The notes below the pieces were generated by a model. That model made no database searches. It saw only the letters and a list, made by a program, of their open reading frames with translations, and had not been told where the DNA came from. A program made the position numbers and the translations under genes. Below are positions 38,062 to 49,980 of a stretch of 64,000 nt of DNA, one piece after another. Source of the DNA: Tubulanus polymorphus (lineage: Eukaryota; Nemertea; Palaeonemertea; Tubulaniformes; Tubulanidae); NCBI RefSeq assembly GCF_964204645.1, contig NC_134026.1:23950650-24014649 (forward strand), written 5' to 3'. The stretch's first letter is position 1; every line of letters begins with the position of its first letter.

Positions 38062-41000
38062 ATGTCGCTGTCAGATGATGAATCCGCAAGTACTCAATAT
38101 GATGAGTCTGCTACCAGCAGTGATCACGCAGAAAAAATTGTGGCAGCAAATTTCATGGACATTCGTAAAAACCTCAACCTTCACGAGTTTGCGACCCCAA
38201 AACCGGTCGATAATGTGGATCAAAGTGAGCATATGCGAGTATATCTTCGCATTCGACCGTTTTTGAAAGAGGAATTAGAAAAAAAAGAAAATCAGGTAAG
38301 AAAAAAACAATCTTAAAAAAGTTAATGAAAATTTATTTTTTGTTATTAGATCGAAGCTGACATCTGTTTTTTTTTTCAGGATTGCATAATTCAGGAAACT
38401 GAAACATCTCTTTTCGTACACGCGCCTAAAGACTCGATAACGTTCAAAAATACGGCACATGGCTGCGCAAAACTGAACCACAAATTTTCATTTTCAAATA
38501 TATTCAACGAAAATACGAGTCAAAAAGTATTTTTCAACCAGACGACATTGTCTACAGTGAAGGATTTCGTTGATGGGCAGAATTGTCTCGTTTTCTCTCA
38601 TGGCGTAACTAGTTCTGGAAAGACTCATACTATACTGGGTAAAAATCATGAGCTTTCAGTTATAGTTTTGTTCCTTTGGTTAATGAGTAGCTCATCAATT
38701 ACAAATTGCATTGTGTTCATTTCAGGGAATCCCCATGATGCTGGTATTTTGCCGAGAAGTTTGGATGTTGTATTCAACAGTATCGAGGGTAAACAGTGGA
38801 CGTCGATGACCCTGAAGCCGAAACTGTTCTGTGATGTTGCGCGATTGAATGCTAACCAGATCGAGGTTGAGAAACTAGTCAAACAGAAAGTATTTGCCAT
38901 GGCCTCTGATGATGTAAGTAGAGAAAAAGGGGAAGTAGGCCTACATGTAAAACAATAGGCTAGGCCTATATGATATATGCCTACAATTATAAAGAAAATA
39001 TGTTTAAAGGAAAAGCTAATTTTGTTTATAAATGATGAAATCCCATGCTTCGATAATTTTGTGGTTTCAAAATAATAAATTCTATTGTATAATTTAATTC
39101 TAAGTGTTGGATTTCTTCATTTATCTACAGTGTACACGGATTATAGTGTTTATTCGACTACTAATTTTGTTTGTTTCATTATACGATTTTGAAGGATAAA
39201 AAGTGCAGTGACCTGTTGGGGGATGACGTGGTGAGCTCTACCGATTCATCAATTTCATCGATCGTAAACGAAGATTCAACTGCCAAGGATTCCACAAGCA
39301 GAGAATCGGATATTGTAAACGGTAAAAACCTGTTAACTGTATTCTATTAGATAGTTTACAGTTTTAGGTGCCCTTAACTCCTTGAAAATCCCTTCTCTGA
39401 ATGGAAAATGCTTTTAAAGGTTTTTGAAACTCCTTTAATGTGAGCAAAACGCCTGAAACTCTTTTAAAACTTCCATTTTGAGAAATAGGTAATTATTTCC
39501 ATTCTCTCTCATTGATTTTGAATATGTATATCTAGAATTGCAGTCAGATATCGAAACATTTGAAGACCTGCAGAATCGTGAACGGGATGATGCAATCGTA
39601 GACATCGGTACACAAGGAGATATTCTGTTCTCAGTTTGGGTCTCATTTTGTGAGATTTACAACGAATTCATTTATGATCTGTTGGAATCTGTACCGAAGA
39701 AGAAGAAAGCAAAACGTCCGTCCCTGAAATTGAGCGAGGACAGAAATGGCAATCCGTATGTAAAAGGTAAACTGGAATGTCTTAATCTTTTCATTGTGTC
39801 TAGACCGTAGTGCCAGGTGTAAATAGGTGATGGACTTTGCTAGTAAGGTGTATCGCGGTGTATCAATGTAATTAGTTATAGGTTGTATTTACAAGGCTTG
39901 AAACGTGCTGTTATCTTACAAAAGAGACTATTAGTTATTAACGATACACCGCACTATTGCAGTATGCCCATTTAACAACACACTGGATTGGAATTTTTCA
40001 AAATTTTGAAATTATCTGCAGCACTTACGGGTAACAATTAGTCCTGACTTAAAGGGCTATGGCTATAACTTCCGACCATCAGCTATTGTTAAAAAGCCGA
40101 AATGTATGTACTGGATGTAATATGTTTGATGATGTACTTCTTGTAGGTTTGACATGGATAAACGTAATATCAGCAGATGAGGCATTTCAGATATTGAATA
40201 TAGGACAGCGAAATCTGCGCATTGCCAGCACGAAGTTAAACCATAACTCAAGTCGTAGTCACTCGATATTCAGTTTGAAGATTCTTCGCGTCGTCAAGAA
40301 AGAAAATCCAAATATGGCTCGGATTAGCATGTAAGTGAATTTACTAATGCATGTCATGCGTGAGGGTGAAATTTACGTTTTGAAGGGCATGGAAATTTTG
40401 ACCTCTTATGTGCCCATAAAGGTTATTGTTGGCCTGAATTGGGCGGTCTGCAGCTTCTTTTCATTGAAATAAGTGGTGGGTATTCCTTGAGAAGTGGTCG
40501 TAGAAATATGAGATTGGTTTTTGGACATAATCACTTTTAAAAATAATGAAACGTAGTAATGATTATTAACAAAATCAAATGAGTTTCTATAGTTGAAACC
40601 TAGTTTTTGAAACAGGACTTGGCTGCGTTGGTTGACTGACAATCCTTGAAATATTGTAGGTTATCATTCTGTGATTTGGCTGGGTCAGAACGTTCTAGGA
40701 AAACTCAAAGTAAAGGTGAAAGAATGAAAGAAGCAGCGCACATTAACACATCTCTATTGACTCTCGGACGCTGCATTGAAAATCTTCGTTACAATCAGCA
40801 CCACAAGTATGTTACAAGTCAGATTCATCTGAATTGATATACATGTGCACTTCCAGAATATTTATAATATTCTCTGTTATTCTCTGTCCTTTTTTAAACA
40901 GATCAAATCAAAAAGTGATACCGTTCCGCGAAAGCAAGCTGACGAGGCTGTTTCAGAGTTTTTTCTGTGGACAGGGCAGAGCATCGATGATAGTAAACAT

Positions 41001-44000
41001 TAATCAGAATGCCAGTATGTTCGATGAAACGTTGCATGTGTTGAAATTTTCGGCCATCGCTAAACAGGTATCTACATATTTGAAAAGCTTGACTAACCTC
41101 TTGTATGACTAAAATGCAGATATCTAGATTAAAGATTTTATCCTATCTTCATTTTGTAGGTTTATAATGTACAAAAGCCTGAGGTTCCCAAAGTTGAGCC
41201 GCGTTATCGGGCGCTATCCCTCGGATTAATGTCCAGTGTTGGGAAAAATACTCGAGCACGTGCTACATCTATTGCTTGGTGTTCACCAGGTTTGTTCAAT
41301 CAATTTTACTTAAGAAATGTCAGTTCTCAACTCAGTAATTTTCACCCATAAAAATGATAAGCAACCCGCCAGGTTACATTTGTGTATATTTGTTTTGTTT
41401 TAATGTTTTTTATATCAAATTAAAATCAGGCCTGTCGATTAAGGACATAAAACTAGGTATAATTTTATTGACATATTTCCCTGTGGAATTGGCCACCATT
41501 GGTTCATTATGAGTTAAATTCTTAAAAAGGGTATGTTATTGGACATTAATTCATGATTCTCACTATAATACAATACATATTCGTTATAGCTACTCAACAA
41601 AAACTCCTTGAAGAAGAAAGGTTGCAAAAACTTCAAGAAGAGATGAAGGAAAAAGATGTTTCAGTTAGTGAAGATCTTGATGTAACACTGGCTGACACAA
41701 GTTTTGCCGATCGTGAACGCGTATGTTATACTTAGAAATCGAACAGCAGTATCTTTAAAACATTTGTGGTCTCTCTATAATCCCCTTTATTAAAATCTAA
41801 ATAGGAGCTACTCGACGCTATTGAATTTCTGCAAAAACAACTCGTCAAAGAAAGAACTGAGAAAGTGCTGGTTGAGGCTCGTGTACGGGAGGAAGTCTGC
41901 GCTGAAATGAGTGAAATGTTTATAAAGATAGAACAAGAATGCAGGTTAGGAAGTGGGAAAGTGTGTTTTATTCGTCCATGAAACATTTTTCATTATATAT
42001 TGATTTATGGTATTTATTGGTATTTATTATAGTGAACGCATAGAAGAAGAAAGAGCGGCTGCCGAAGAACTAGCAGAACGGAAAATTGAAATGTATAAGA
42101 AATTTGTTCAACCCAATCGCAAGCGTGCTCGTCTCGACAACGGCAACGAAAACGAAGATGTAGTTGAAGAATGTGTGTCAGTTAACCAGTTGAAAGAAGT
42201 TGAAGATAAATTAAAGGTTTCCTGTTTTTTCTTCAATAGAAATTAATGTTTGAAATATTCCCTTCTGTAGTCGTGGATGATATAATTGTATCAGTATTCC
42301 TTTATTTGTTTTTATTTTTTCAACAGGAGCGTGACTTTTTGGTGAAACAACTCGAAGAAACTGTTGAAAATTTGAACATGGAGTTGGAAAGCACAAAGCA
42401 ACGACTGATTAACGTGACAGAAGATTGTGATGAGAGCAGAGTCGTGGTGTCCTCACTCAAATTTGAATTGGCCGACCTAAAAACTAAGATAACTGAGGAT
42501 AATCTAAGTTCATCTGAAAACAAAAATGTAAGTTACACACTCAAATTTCAAATTAACATCTTTACCGTACTTGGATAATCTTTTTCTCAATATTTCGCGT
42601 CTAAATTTAATTAACGAGTTTTAATTTTCCAGACTTCTGGAACTCCAGCTGCCAGATTGAATGATACGCTCGCGGAAATTTGCAACAATGAAATCGTAGA
42701 AAGGTTATCTCGCCAGTTGGAAGAAGCCCAAAGCAAACTAAAAGATCAGGTATGAATACGCACTAAGAGATTTTGTGAGTATGCATGTGTTGCGAGGGAT
42801 ATGTATATGTAAGTGTGAATATCTATATTCAGGAGAAAGAAACATCAGAATTGCAAGCAATGTTGACTGAGGCCGGTGATGCTTTTCTTGAGAAAGAAAT
42901 TGAAATTGAAAAATTAAAGGCGGCAATCATTGAAGATGAAAGACGCATCGAAGTACAGGTATATACATATACAAGCTGAAATAATCGGATATCAGTAGTT
43001 AAAGAAATGTTTTAAATTAGTATTTACCAGTAAATATGGGATACCGGCACTCACGGACACTAGATGGCACAACCAAACACTAGGTTACTTGTATTGAAAA
43101 TTAGTTCATTTTCAATGAAATTGATTTCCAAATCCAAAAATAATCAAACCAGTCTTTGAATAAGTATAAAATTCCCTTTCTCAGTCAGTATATGGTATAG
43201 ATATCACTTTGGATTACCAATGATGAAAGTTCATTCAAATTTAAGTGCAATGTGGGAGGGAATTGAAGCATGTTAACCCAGTGCCACTAGCGATCCTGGC
43301 AAATCGTTGCTGAATTCTTGCTTGCCACTAGCATTGCCAGTACCTCAGATCACCTGCTGAAGATTAAGGAGCACCAAACCTGGAAGTTAACAAAAGGAAT
43401 TCAAAATCCTTAATTCTCTATTTCAGGAGCAAACAGTGGAGGAGATGAAAAGAGTAATTGCTGAGGGGCAGAAAGCCATGGAAATTGCTGAACAGAAACT
43501 TCTTAGACGTGATGAGAAGCTCTCGAAATTGGAAGCCGGATGGGAACAACTGACAAGCAAGTTAAATGAAGCGCAATCTGTGATGGAGATATTAAAAGGT
43601 ACCGCTATGAATCATAATTCATTGCAATCGCTGATGTTGCCATCCATCATCAATAACTTTTCGCCTCAATTCTCGAGTACTAAGGATGCCGATGAAATCA
43701 TGCATGTCGCAAACGCTTTGTGTTTATCATCGGGGACAAAAACTGCCCGTAATCGTAGTAAACTGTCAAACGATTCGAACTATCAGTCTGGATCTGGCTC
43801 GCGTGATAGTGTAAGGACTTTCGATGGAAAAAGTAAAGAACCTCATATTTCTCAACCTGAATTATTATCACCGCCACTTGTAAATGTGGAATCCTTGAAA
43901 GACACTCCGTTAATCAGTAGTGCCATCGATAGTAAAAGACCCAGCCTACCACCTTTGATCGGCTGTGGCCATAAGCAAAATATTAGAGTTTCCTCCACTT

Positions 44001-47000
44001 GCCCTCGAAGTGTTAGAAAGCAACCGCCATCTTGCAATAAAGTCAGACATTCTCCTCGCACAACTGTGCGATATTCCAGTTGTCTCTCACCAAATGATAG
44101 CAACCCTATGAAAAACTCTAATTCAACTCCAACTAACAAAGAAAATTTGATTCATCGTCGCTATACTTCTCCAGTAGTATCTCCGAAAACTGTAGAAAAT
44201 ACAACGGGTGTCAGTCGTATATGTGGTTCTGCTAAGAAAGTAAGGGGAACTCCTAAACGATTTTTCCAAAATACTGAACATTCGATTCATAACCACCATA
44301 CTTCTCCAGTGACATCGCCAAAAACTCTGGAAAATGCAACGGGCCTAAGTGGAATATGTAGTTCTTCTAGAAAAGGAAGGGGAGCTCCTAAACTTTTGTC
44401 TCCGAACCCTGGTCAACCGATAAGTTATGGATTGCCTAGTCGTCATACAAAATCTAGTATCTTAAGAACAAGGCATAATGCATCGTCTGTATATGGCGCA
44501 ATACCACAACGTGATATAAAAAGAAAAAATCCCTTGAGGGGTGTTAAGGCTGGTCGAGTCAGTCGCATTCGTAGTAATATCAGTAACAGAAGTTTGCAGT
44601 CGGCTCTTCCTAGTGAACAGAAGTGCGCCATCCGAGTTCTGAAAAAATGATAATGTCTTGTATGATTTCAATTGAATTCCAGAAAATGTCTTTCAAAAAT
44701 TAATCATGAATTTAAAAGAAACTGAGACTGAGGTATAATGTTATGAATATTGTAATTATTGATGTATTTTTAATGCATAGTTGGGTTTTGTTTTTATGTG
44801 AATCATTATTACGAGAATATCTTTAGGTAACAAGGTCAATCAACTTGGCACCTAGAATCTTATATGTTATTATGATTTGTAAATTATTTTTTTTTTCAAT
44901 ATCAAGAACTAGAATACTTTTTATTATATCGTTTTCCCACCAAGGGCTCAAATGAAGGAGGCATAAGCATAATTGTGATTGAATTCAAGCTGTCTGACTT
45001 GGTAGTTGAAATTGTAGCTAATAACACTTTGGATTATCTCCTGTTCCTATCAGTACACCTAGTCTTCAATATTGTATAAAAATTTCCTCTGTCCTATATC
45101 ATGGAAGATAATCAGGATCGTGCCCGCCAGTTCTTGTTACTGTTGGGGCTACTTGAGTGATGTATATAATGATGTTAATGTGTTGTAAAGTATTTTATAG
45201 ATCATTGTGAATAAAGGGAAGTTATATAAATTAATCATCTGTTCTTGTTGTCTATTTTAGGTTTGTACACTTTTGGAATTGGCTCAGGAATAGTGAGGTT
45301 TACAGGTTTCTTGTCCAAGCTTGAAGAGTATTTGATATATGTGGCTAAATGGATTCCTATGATGTCATTTATCTCATGAGGTGGAACAATCACAAAGAAC
45401 TTCATACAGACAATTTTAATGCTTTGATTAAGTAATTCCAATACACCTTTTGATTCTTAAAATAATTCTGGTATCAGCTAAATTATCTCTTGGGTGGCTG
45501 ATAAGTCATGCCAGGGTTCCACTTCTGAACTTTAGTATAAGTATAGTCTGTTTCCAAGGAGGATAGGATTTAGCTGAGGAAATAATCATCACAAAAATGT
45601 AAGGTATAGATTGAATTTGACGAAGATACAATCCTTATACAGTACTTCCGTTAATTCTTTTCAGAATCTGAAAAAGCTTTCCATCACTTAAAAGAAGAAT
45701 ATGATTCAATGCAGAAGGCGTTTGAAAAGTCCAGACTAGAAAATAGTTCATTGAATGAAATGTGTGCTACACTGAAAGAAAGAGTGGAGGAAAAAACCAA
45801 AGAAGATGCAATGAACCAGAGTACTTTACATGACTTGGCTAATGAACAGCATGGTATCATTTTAGAATTAGAAAAGGAAAAGACATTGAAGGAAGTAGCT
45901 AATACTAAACTCTCAGAACAAGAGAAGAAGCTCTCTGAGTATGAAAATATTATCAAACAGCAGGAAAAAACTTTGAAAGATGTTTTATCCCTGAAGGAAA
46001 AACTTGAAGATGAAATTGAATTTGAGAAAGCTTGCTCGAAAGAACTAAGATACCAAGTTAATGCTTTAGAAGGAAAGATTTCTGATTATCAAAAAGACTC
46101 ACATAAAGATCTGGATAAAATTGAGGAATTATCGGCCAGATGTCATGAACTAACTGAGGAATTGAAACTGGAACAATTATCAGTTCTAGACTTGAATTCG
46201 ACCATGTCGCAGTTTTCGGTTATGAAACAAGAAGTAAATGATTTGAAATTAAAACTTCAAGACGTTAAACAGCAACTTGAAGACAGAGAAAAGGAGTTTG
46301 AGATCATCACAATTGAGTTGAAAAATGAAATAGCCGCTAAGAAAAAAGCTGAAAATTTGTTGAAGAACACATTGAATATGGAAAAACTGGTTCAGAATTC
46401 TCAGACAGTATTGTCCAACAATGATAGATTAAATAAGGAATTAGATGAAGAACACCAACTTAGGATTACTCTCGAAGAGACTATAACTAAATTAAACATC
46501 AAAATTGAAGGACTCCAAGCTACATTAGTAAAAGTTGTGGCTGAATCAGAAAGCTTGAATACGAAAGCTAAGGAACAATGCATCGTTCTGCAAGAGCATA
46601 AAGAAACCAGTCAGCGAATAGAAAAAGAGTTGAAAGAAGAGATTGCTGAACTTAAGGCATCTGCTGAACTTACATCTTACACCAATGAGGAAACTATTTC
46701 TGATTTGCAGCAAAAGATTGAAGATAATGAAAGTAAACTTGAAGATGTGCGGAATGAAAAATATTCCAGTGATGATGAGATAAAGTGTCTAAATACAAAA
46801 ATAACTGATTTAGAGCAGTCCTTAGAATTGATAGAAGCTGCTAAAGAACAATTTAGCATCAAGGCACAAAAACTCGAATCGCAAGCAGACATAGACAAAG
46901 ATTGCATTGAATGTTATTGTGAGAAAATTAAATCAATGGAAGAAACTATAGCTAATTTATCGAATCAACTTAGTCAAGAAAGTGGAGAACCAAAAGCCTA

Positions 47001-49980
47001 TGTTGTAAAGGTACATGAGTTACAGGTTCGGTTAGATGAGTCAAATCAAAATGTAGAATTCCAGACGCAGATTGCAAAGACTCTTAATGACAAAAACTGT
47101 CTTTTAGCCGAAGACAATCAGTCTCTTCAGAAGGATATTGTAGAACTCAAGAAAAGTTGTGATAATCTTGAAGCCTCGTTGCAAGAGGCCAACAAGTCTT
47201 ATCGTGAACGGGAAATTAAACTTTCTGAGTTGAAAGCAAGTCATAGTTCGCTGTCAAAAAGAGTTACTGATTTGGAAAAAAAATCTATTAATGATGAAAT
47301 GTTGATTGACGATCTTCAAGTCGATAAAGATGCGATTCAAATTAAATTGAATGAGATGCTAGAAAAAAATACTAACTTAATGAGTTCTTATGGTGCTAAA
47401 GAAAAGGAATTTCTGCAGCACAGATCAAAAGTGGAAGAGACACAGGCCGAGTACAATGAAATTATTAAGAATTTGAAATCTGAACTTCTTGAGTGGAAAG
47501 AAAAGCATCATAGGAGTGTTAATGAGAATCAGGAAACTACTTGCTCACTAAATACTGATAATCAAAGGCTTCAGTCTGAAAATGTGCTACTTAATAAGAG
47601 TAATAAAGAATTGAATGGTAAAATATCGTTACTGGAAGCAGAATTAGAAGAGATAGAAAACTTTGAAAATGAGACTTCAGTAGATGTAGGGGAACTGAAA
47701 GAACAGTGCGAACAACTCAAGAGTAAATTGGCTGAAATGGAAACAACGGCATCACGACGCAATGCAAAAATTGTCGAGAAGAACCAAACAATTGAAGACC
47801 TCACCATCAAAGCTGAAACGCATCTTTCGTTGTATGAAAATTGTTTGAAAGGTAACTCTTTATATTTCAAAAAAAGTTAACTAAACCTGAATCATTTTGG
47901 ACCACAAAATTTTGTAAGTGCCATGTACAATGTATGTCCATATTAGTCTAGGTTTCTTGAAAATCCACTTAGGATTTGTCTTTCCATTGAAAACCTAGAA
48001 ATAACAGGTCTCAAAGAATGCCTTAAAGAACAAGAGATGGTGGCTGAGCAACAAGATGAAGTAATCAAAACAGGAGATGAAAGAATAAGTCAACTGCAAA
48101 AAGGTTTTTACTATGCATTCAAATGTATTTTTTTGTTAAATGGGAATATGTTTACATTAAGTGTCCAGAATCTCTGTATGTACATTTATATTCAATAGAA
48201 AATCAAGCACTTCAGGCATCAGAGGATTTGAAAATCAAGGAAGTAGAGATAAAGAATTTGACTGAATTGCTTAAGGTAAATTCATCTGTTGTCGAAACTG
48301 AATTATTATACGTACTGTTATATCTCGCTAAAAAAAATTGAAAATGTTCCTACGGATGTCTAGCATGAGTAATTATGGAATTCTTTCCTAGGAAAGGGAA
48401 TATTCGATTTCATCAAAGGACGCGTCCCTAAGAAGCAAAGGATTAGATATGGAGGTAAATGTAACTACATAACGTGGACAGATTGAAAAAGTAGCTTGAA
48501 TATACCAGTAGATATTTTTTTTGTGTGTGTGGATATATTACTCAGTCTTACCGTATATTTTTCAGCAATGGCGTGATAAATGTGATGAATTATCGAAATG
48601 CTTAGCTGACAAGAATCGCGAAATTGATCGTTTGGAATCATTATCAGAGACTCATCTTAATTCAGAGGTAAGCTTACCTACCACATACGGCATCTTTGCG
48701 TGGCCATAATGGCAGATATTATTGATGATCTAGTGATTATTTTTTTAAGCTTGCACTCGAGAGAGAGAAATGGCAGAAGAAAATATCGGCTAAAGACCAG
48801 ATAATTCAAGAATTAAAAGATGTAAATAATAAGCTGCAAGAGAAATTCAAGGCTGATAAATCTGATGATGGAAATATGGTAGGTTGAAAAAATTATGTAT
48901 CATCGTAATAATGAAATCCTTCAAATTGTCCAATACGCATTTAAATGTAAATGTTTGTAATCTTTTGTATTTTAAGAATGAAACAAGTCACTTACTAGGT
49001 GTACCATCAGAAACAAACGTTGTAGACTTATCGACATCAGTGCTTTCAAATATTAGCAATACTAGCCATGTAAGCGCCAACAGTTTTGTTTGTCAAGTTG
49101 ACTTCGATGAACCGGAGTACGATTCGTCGGCGATCAAGAAACGTCCTAACAAGCAGAGTACCGGTAGAAAACAACGATCTAACGAAAAAGTAAGGTGTAA
49201 AAAGATCTCTTCGGTATATTCCTCAATAATAGAATATGTCATGTAGTAATAGAATTCAGTGTTGACCAGAATGAGAAAATTTAATTAATTTCCTATTGGA
49301 TACAGTAACTCAAAGCTATAAATATTAGATTATCCTGTAAACTACACATCCAAACTTCCTTTCGATGAACTTCAGGGGCCCAGCGAATTAGTTCATTATA
49401 CTTTTTGTGTCCAGTACGTAAATATTGGTAGATAACTTTTACTATTGGGGTCAAAATGCCAGGTCTGTATCCAGGGAGTTAATGTTAAGGGAGATTGTTA
49501 TATCAGAATTAGTTGATTGTAACGTTTAATTGTAACTTTGCTTAGGACTTTTGTCTACATGTATCACAATAGTGTATCAATATTTATTTTAGGAAGATCA
49601 CGTGACTTTCTCAGTGCAGAAAAGCAAAACTGATACTGGTAATTACGTAAAATTAAGTTTAAGACACTTCCACTTCATTGATTGTAATGGATGAATAATA
49701 CTGCCAAATCATTTCTTTTTATTTCAGAACCAGCAACAAAGAAAAAGCCAGGAAGAAGGCGACTCTATACGGCAAATCCTCCAATTCTTGATGCTACACC
49801 AGCAAAACAGGTTTGTTTTATGTTTGGGGCCGAAGTGAAAAAAAGTATCATATTGATGTGGACGAATATCTTAAACAACGTGTACTGTTTAAACATCATT
49901 TATAGAAAGCTGCTGCTGATGAGGCACAAGCACGAAGTACTCGAACTCTACGGAGCAGTAAAAAGAAGACATCAACGTAA
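38062..49980 (+). CDS. KIF20B: Kinesin-6 of the KIF20 group, long (KIF20B-like) form
   Basis: Microtubule motor of mitosis and cytokinesis. Shared exons: 38062-38295, 38380-38638, 38726-38913, 39195-39321, 39536-39766, 40147-40330, 40660-40806, 40902-41067, 41160-41289, 41590-41720, 41805-41944, 42033-42216, 42327-42527, 42633-42749, 42833-42958, 43427-43598. Long-form exons: 45665-47851, 47999-48103, 48199-48275, 48392-48454, 48566-48667, 48750-48878, 48977-49189, 49593-49638, 49728-49810, 49906-49980. Total 5817 nt, 1938 residues (human KIF20B 1820). Motor motifs: YLRIRPF, P-loop GVTSSGKTHT (about residues 153-162), NHNSSRSHSIF, SFCDLAGSE. A long insertion between ILPRSLDVVF and SVWVSFCEIYNEF is the kinesin-6 loop-6 signature. 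About 1000 residues of coiled coil follow. The C-terminus has GRRRLYTANPPILDATP, like the RRKLYT motif of KIF20B. The donor at 48104 is GTTTTT, weak. Confidence 0.9.
43427..44650 (+). CDS. Composite terminal exon giving a short KIF20 protein
   Basis: If the donor at 43599 (GTACCG) is not used, the exon reads on for 350 more codons to a TGA ending at 44650, giving a protein of about 1262 residues with the same motor. The extra tail is Ser/Pro/Lys/Arg-rich and basic, with many SP and TP sites (for example TSPVVSPKT, RGTPKR) and a 45-codon direct repeat at about 44156-44255 and 44291-44390. An open frame of this length, with biased composition and repeat, is unlikely to be plain intron. AATAAA at 45210-45215 could end this transcript before the long-form exons. 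A motor, short coiled coil and basic tail resembles KIF20A in layout. Confidence 0.75.
   Translation, partial: EQTVEEMKRVIAEGQKAMEIAEQKLLRRDEKLSKLEAGWEQLTSKLNEAQSVMEILKGTAMNHNSLQSLMLPSIINNFSPQFSSTKDADEIMHVANALCLSSGTKTARNRSKLSNDSNYQSGSGSRDSVRTFDGKSKEPHISQPELLSPPLVNVESLKDTPLISSAIDSKRPSLPPLIGCGHKQNIRVSSTCPRSVRKQPPSCNKVRHSPRTTVRYSSCLSPNDSNPMKNSNSTPTNKENLIHRRYTSPVVSPKTVENTTGVSRICGSAKKVRGTPKRFFQNTEHSIHNHHTSPVTSPKTLENATGLSGICSSSRKGRGAPKLLSPNPGQPISYGLPSRHTKSSILRTRHNASSVYGAIPQRDIKRKNPLRGVKAGRVSRIRSNISNRSLQSALPSEQKCAIRVLKK
45210..45215 (+). promoter_or_regulatory. Candidate internal poly(A) signal for the short KIF20 form
   Basis: Canonical AATAAA 560 bases after the short-form stop and about 450 bases before the first long-form-only exon. 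It fits alternative polyadenylation, but the hexamer alone is weak evidence in AT-rich DNA. Confidence 0.45.

Noticed and set aside
45235-45441. Minus-strand 68-codon ORF inside the KIF20 intron (ends PKIDNKNR)
   Set aside because: Plausible-looking composition but no splice partners, no recognised family, and it overlaps the likely short-form 3' end; not enough support.
45684-47870. Several minus-strand ORFs opposite the KIF20 coiled-coil exon
   Set aside because: Serine/leucine-rich mirror readings of a Glu/Lys-rich coiled coil; typical antisense artefacts.
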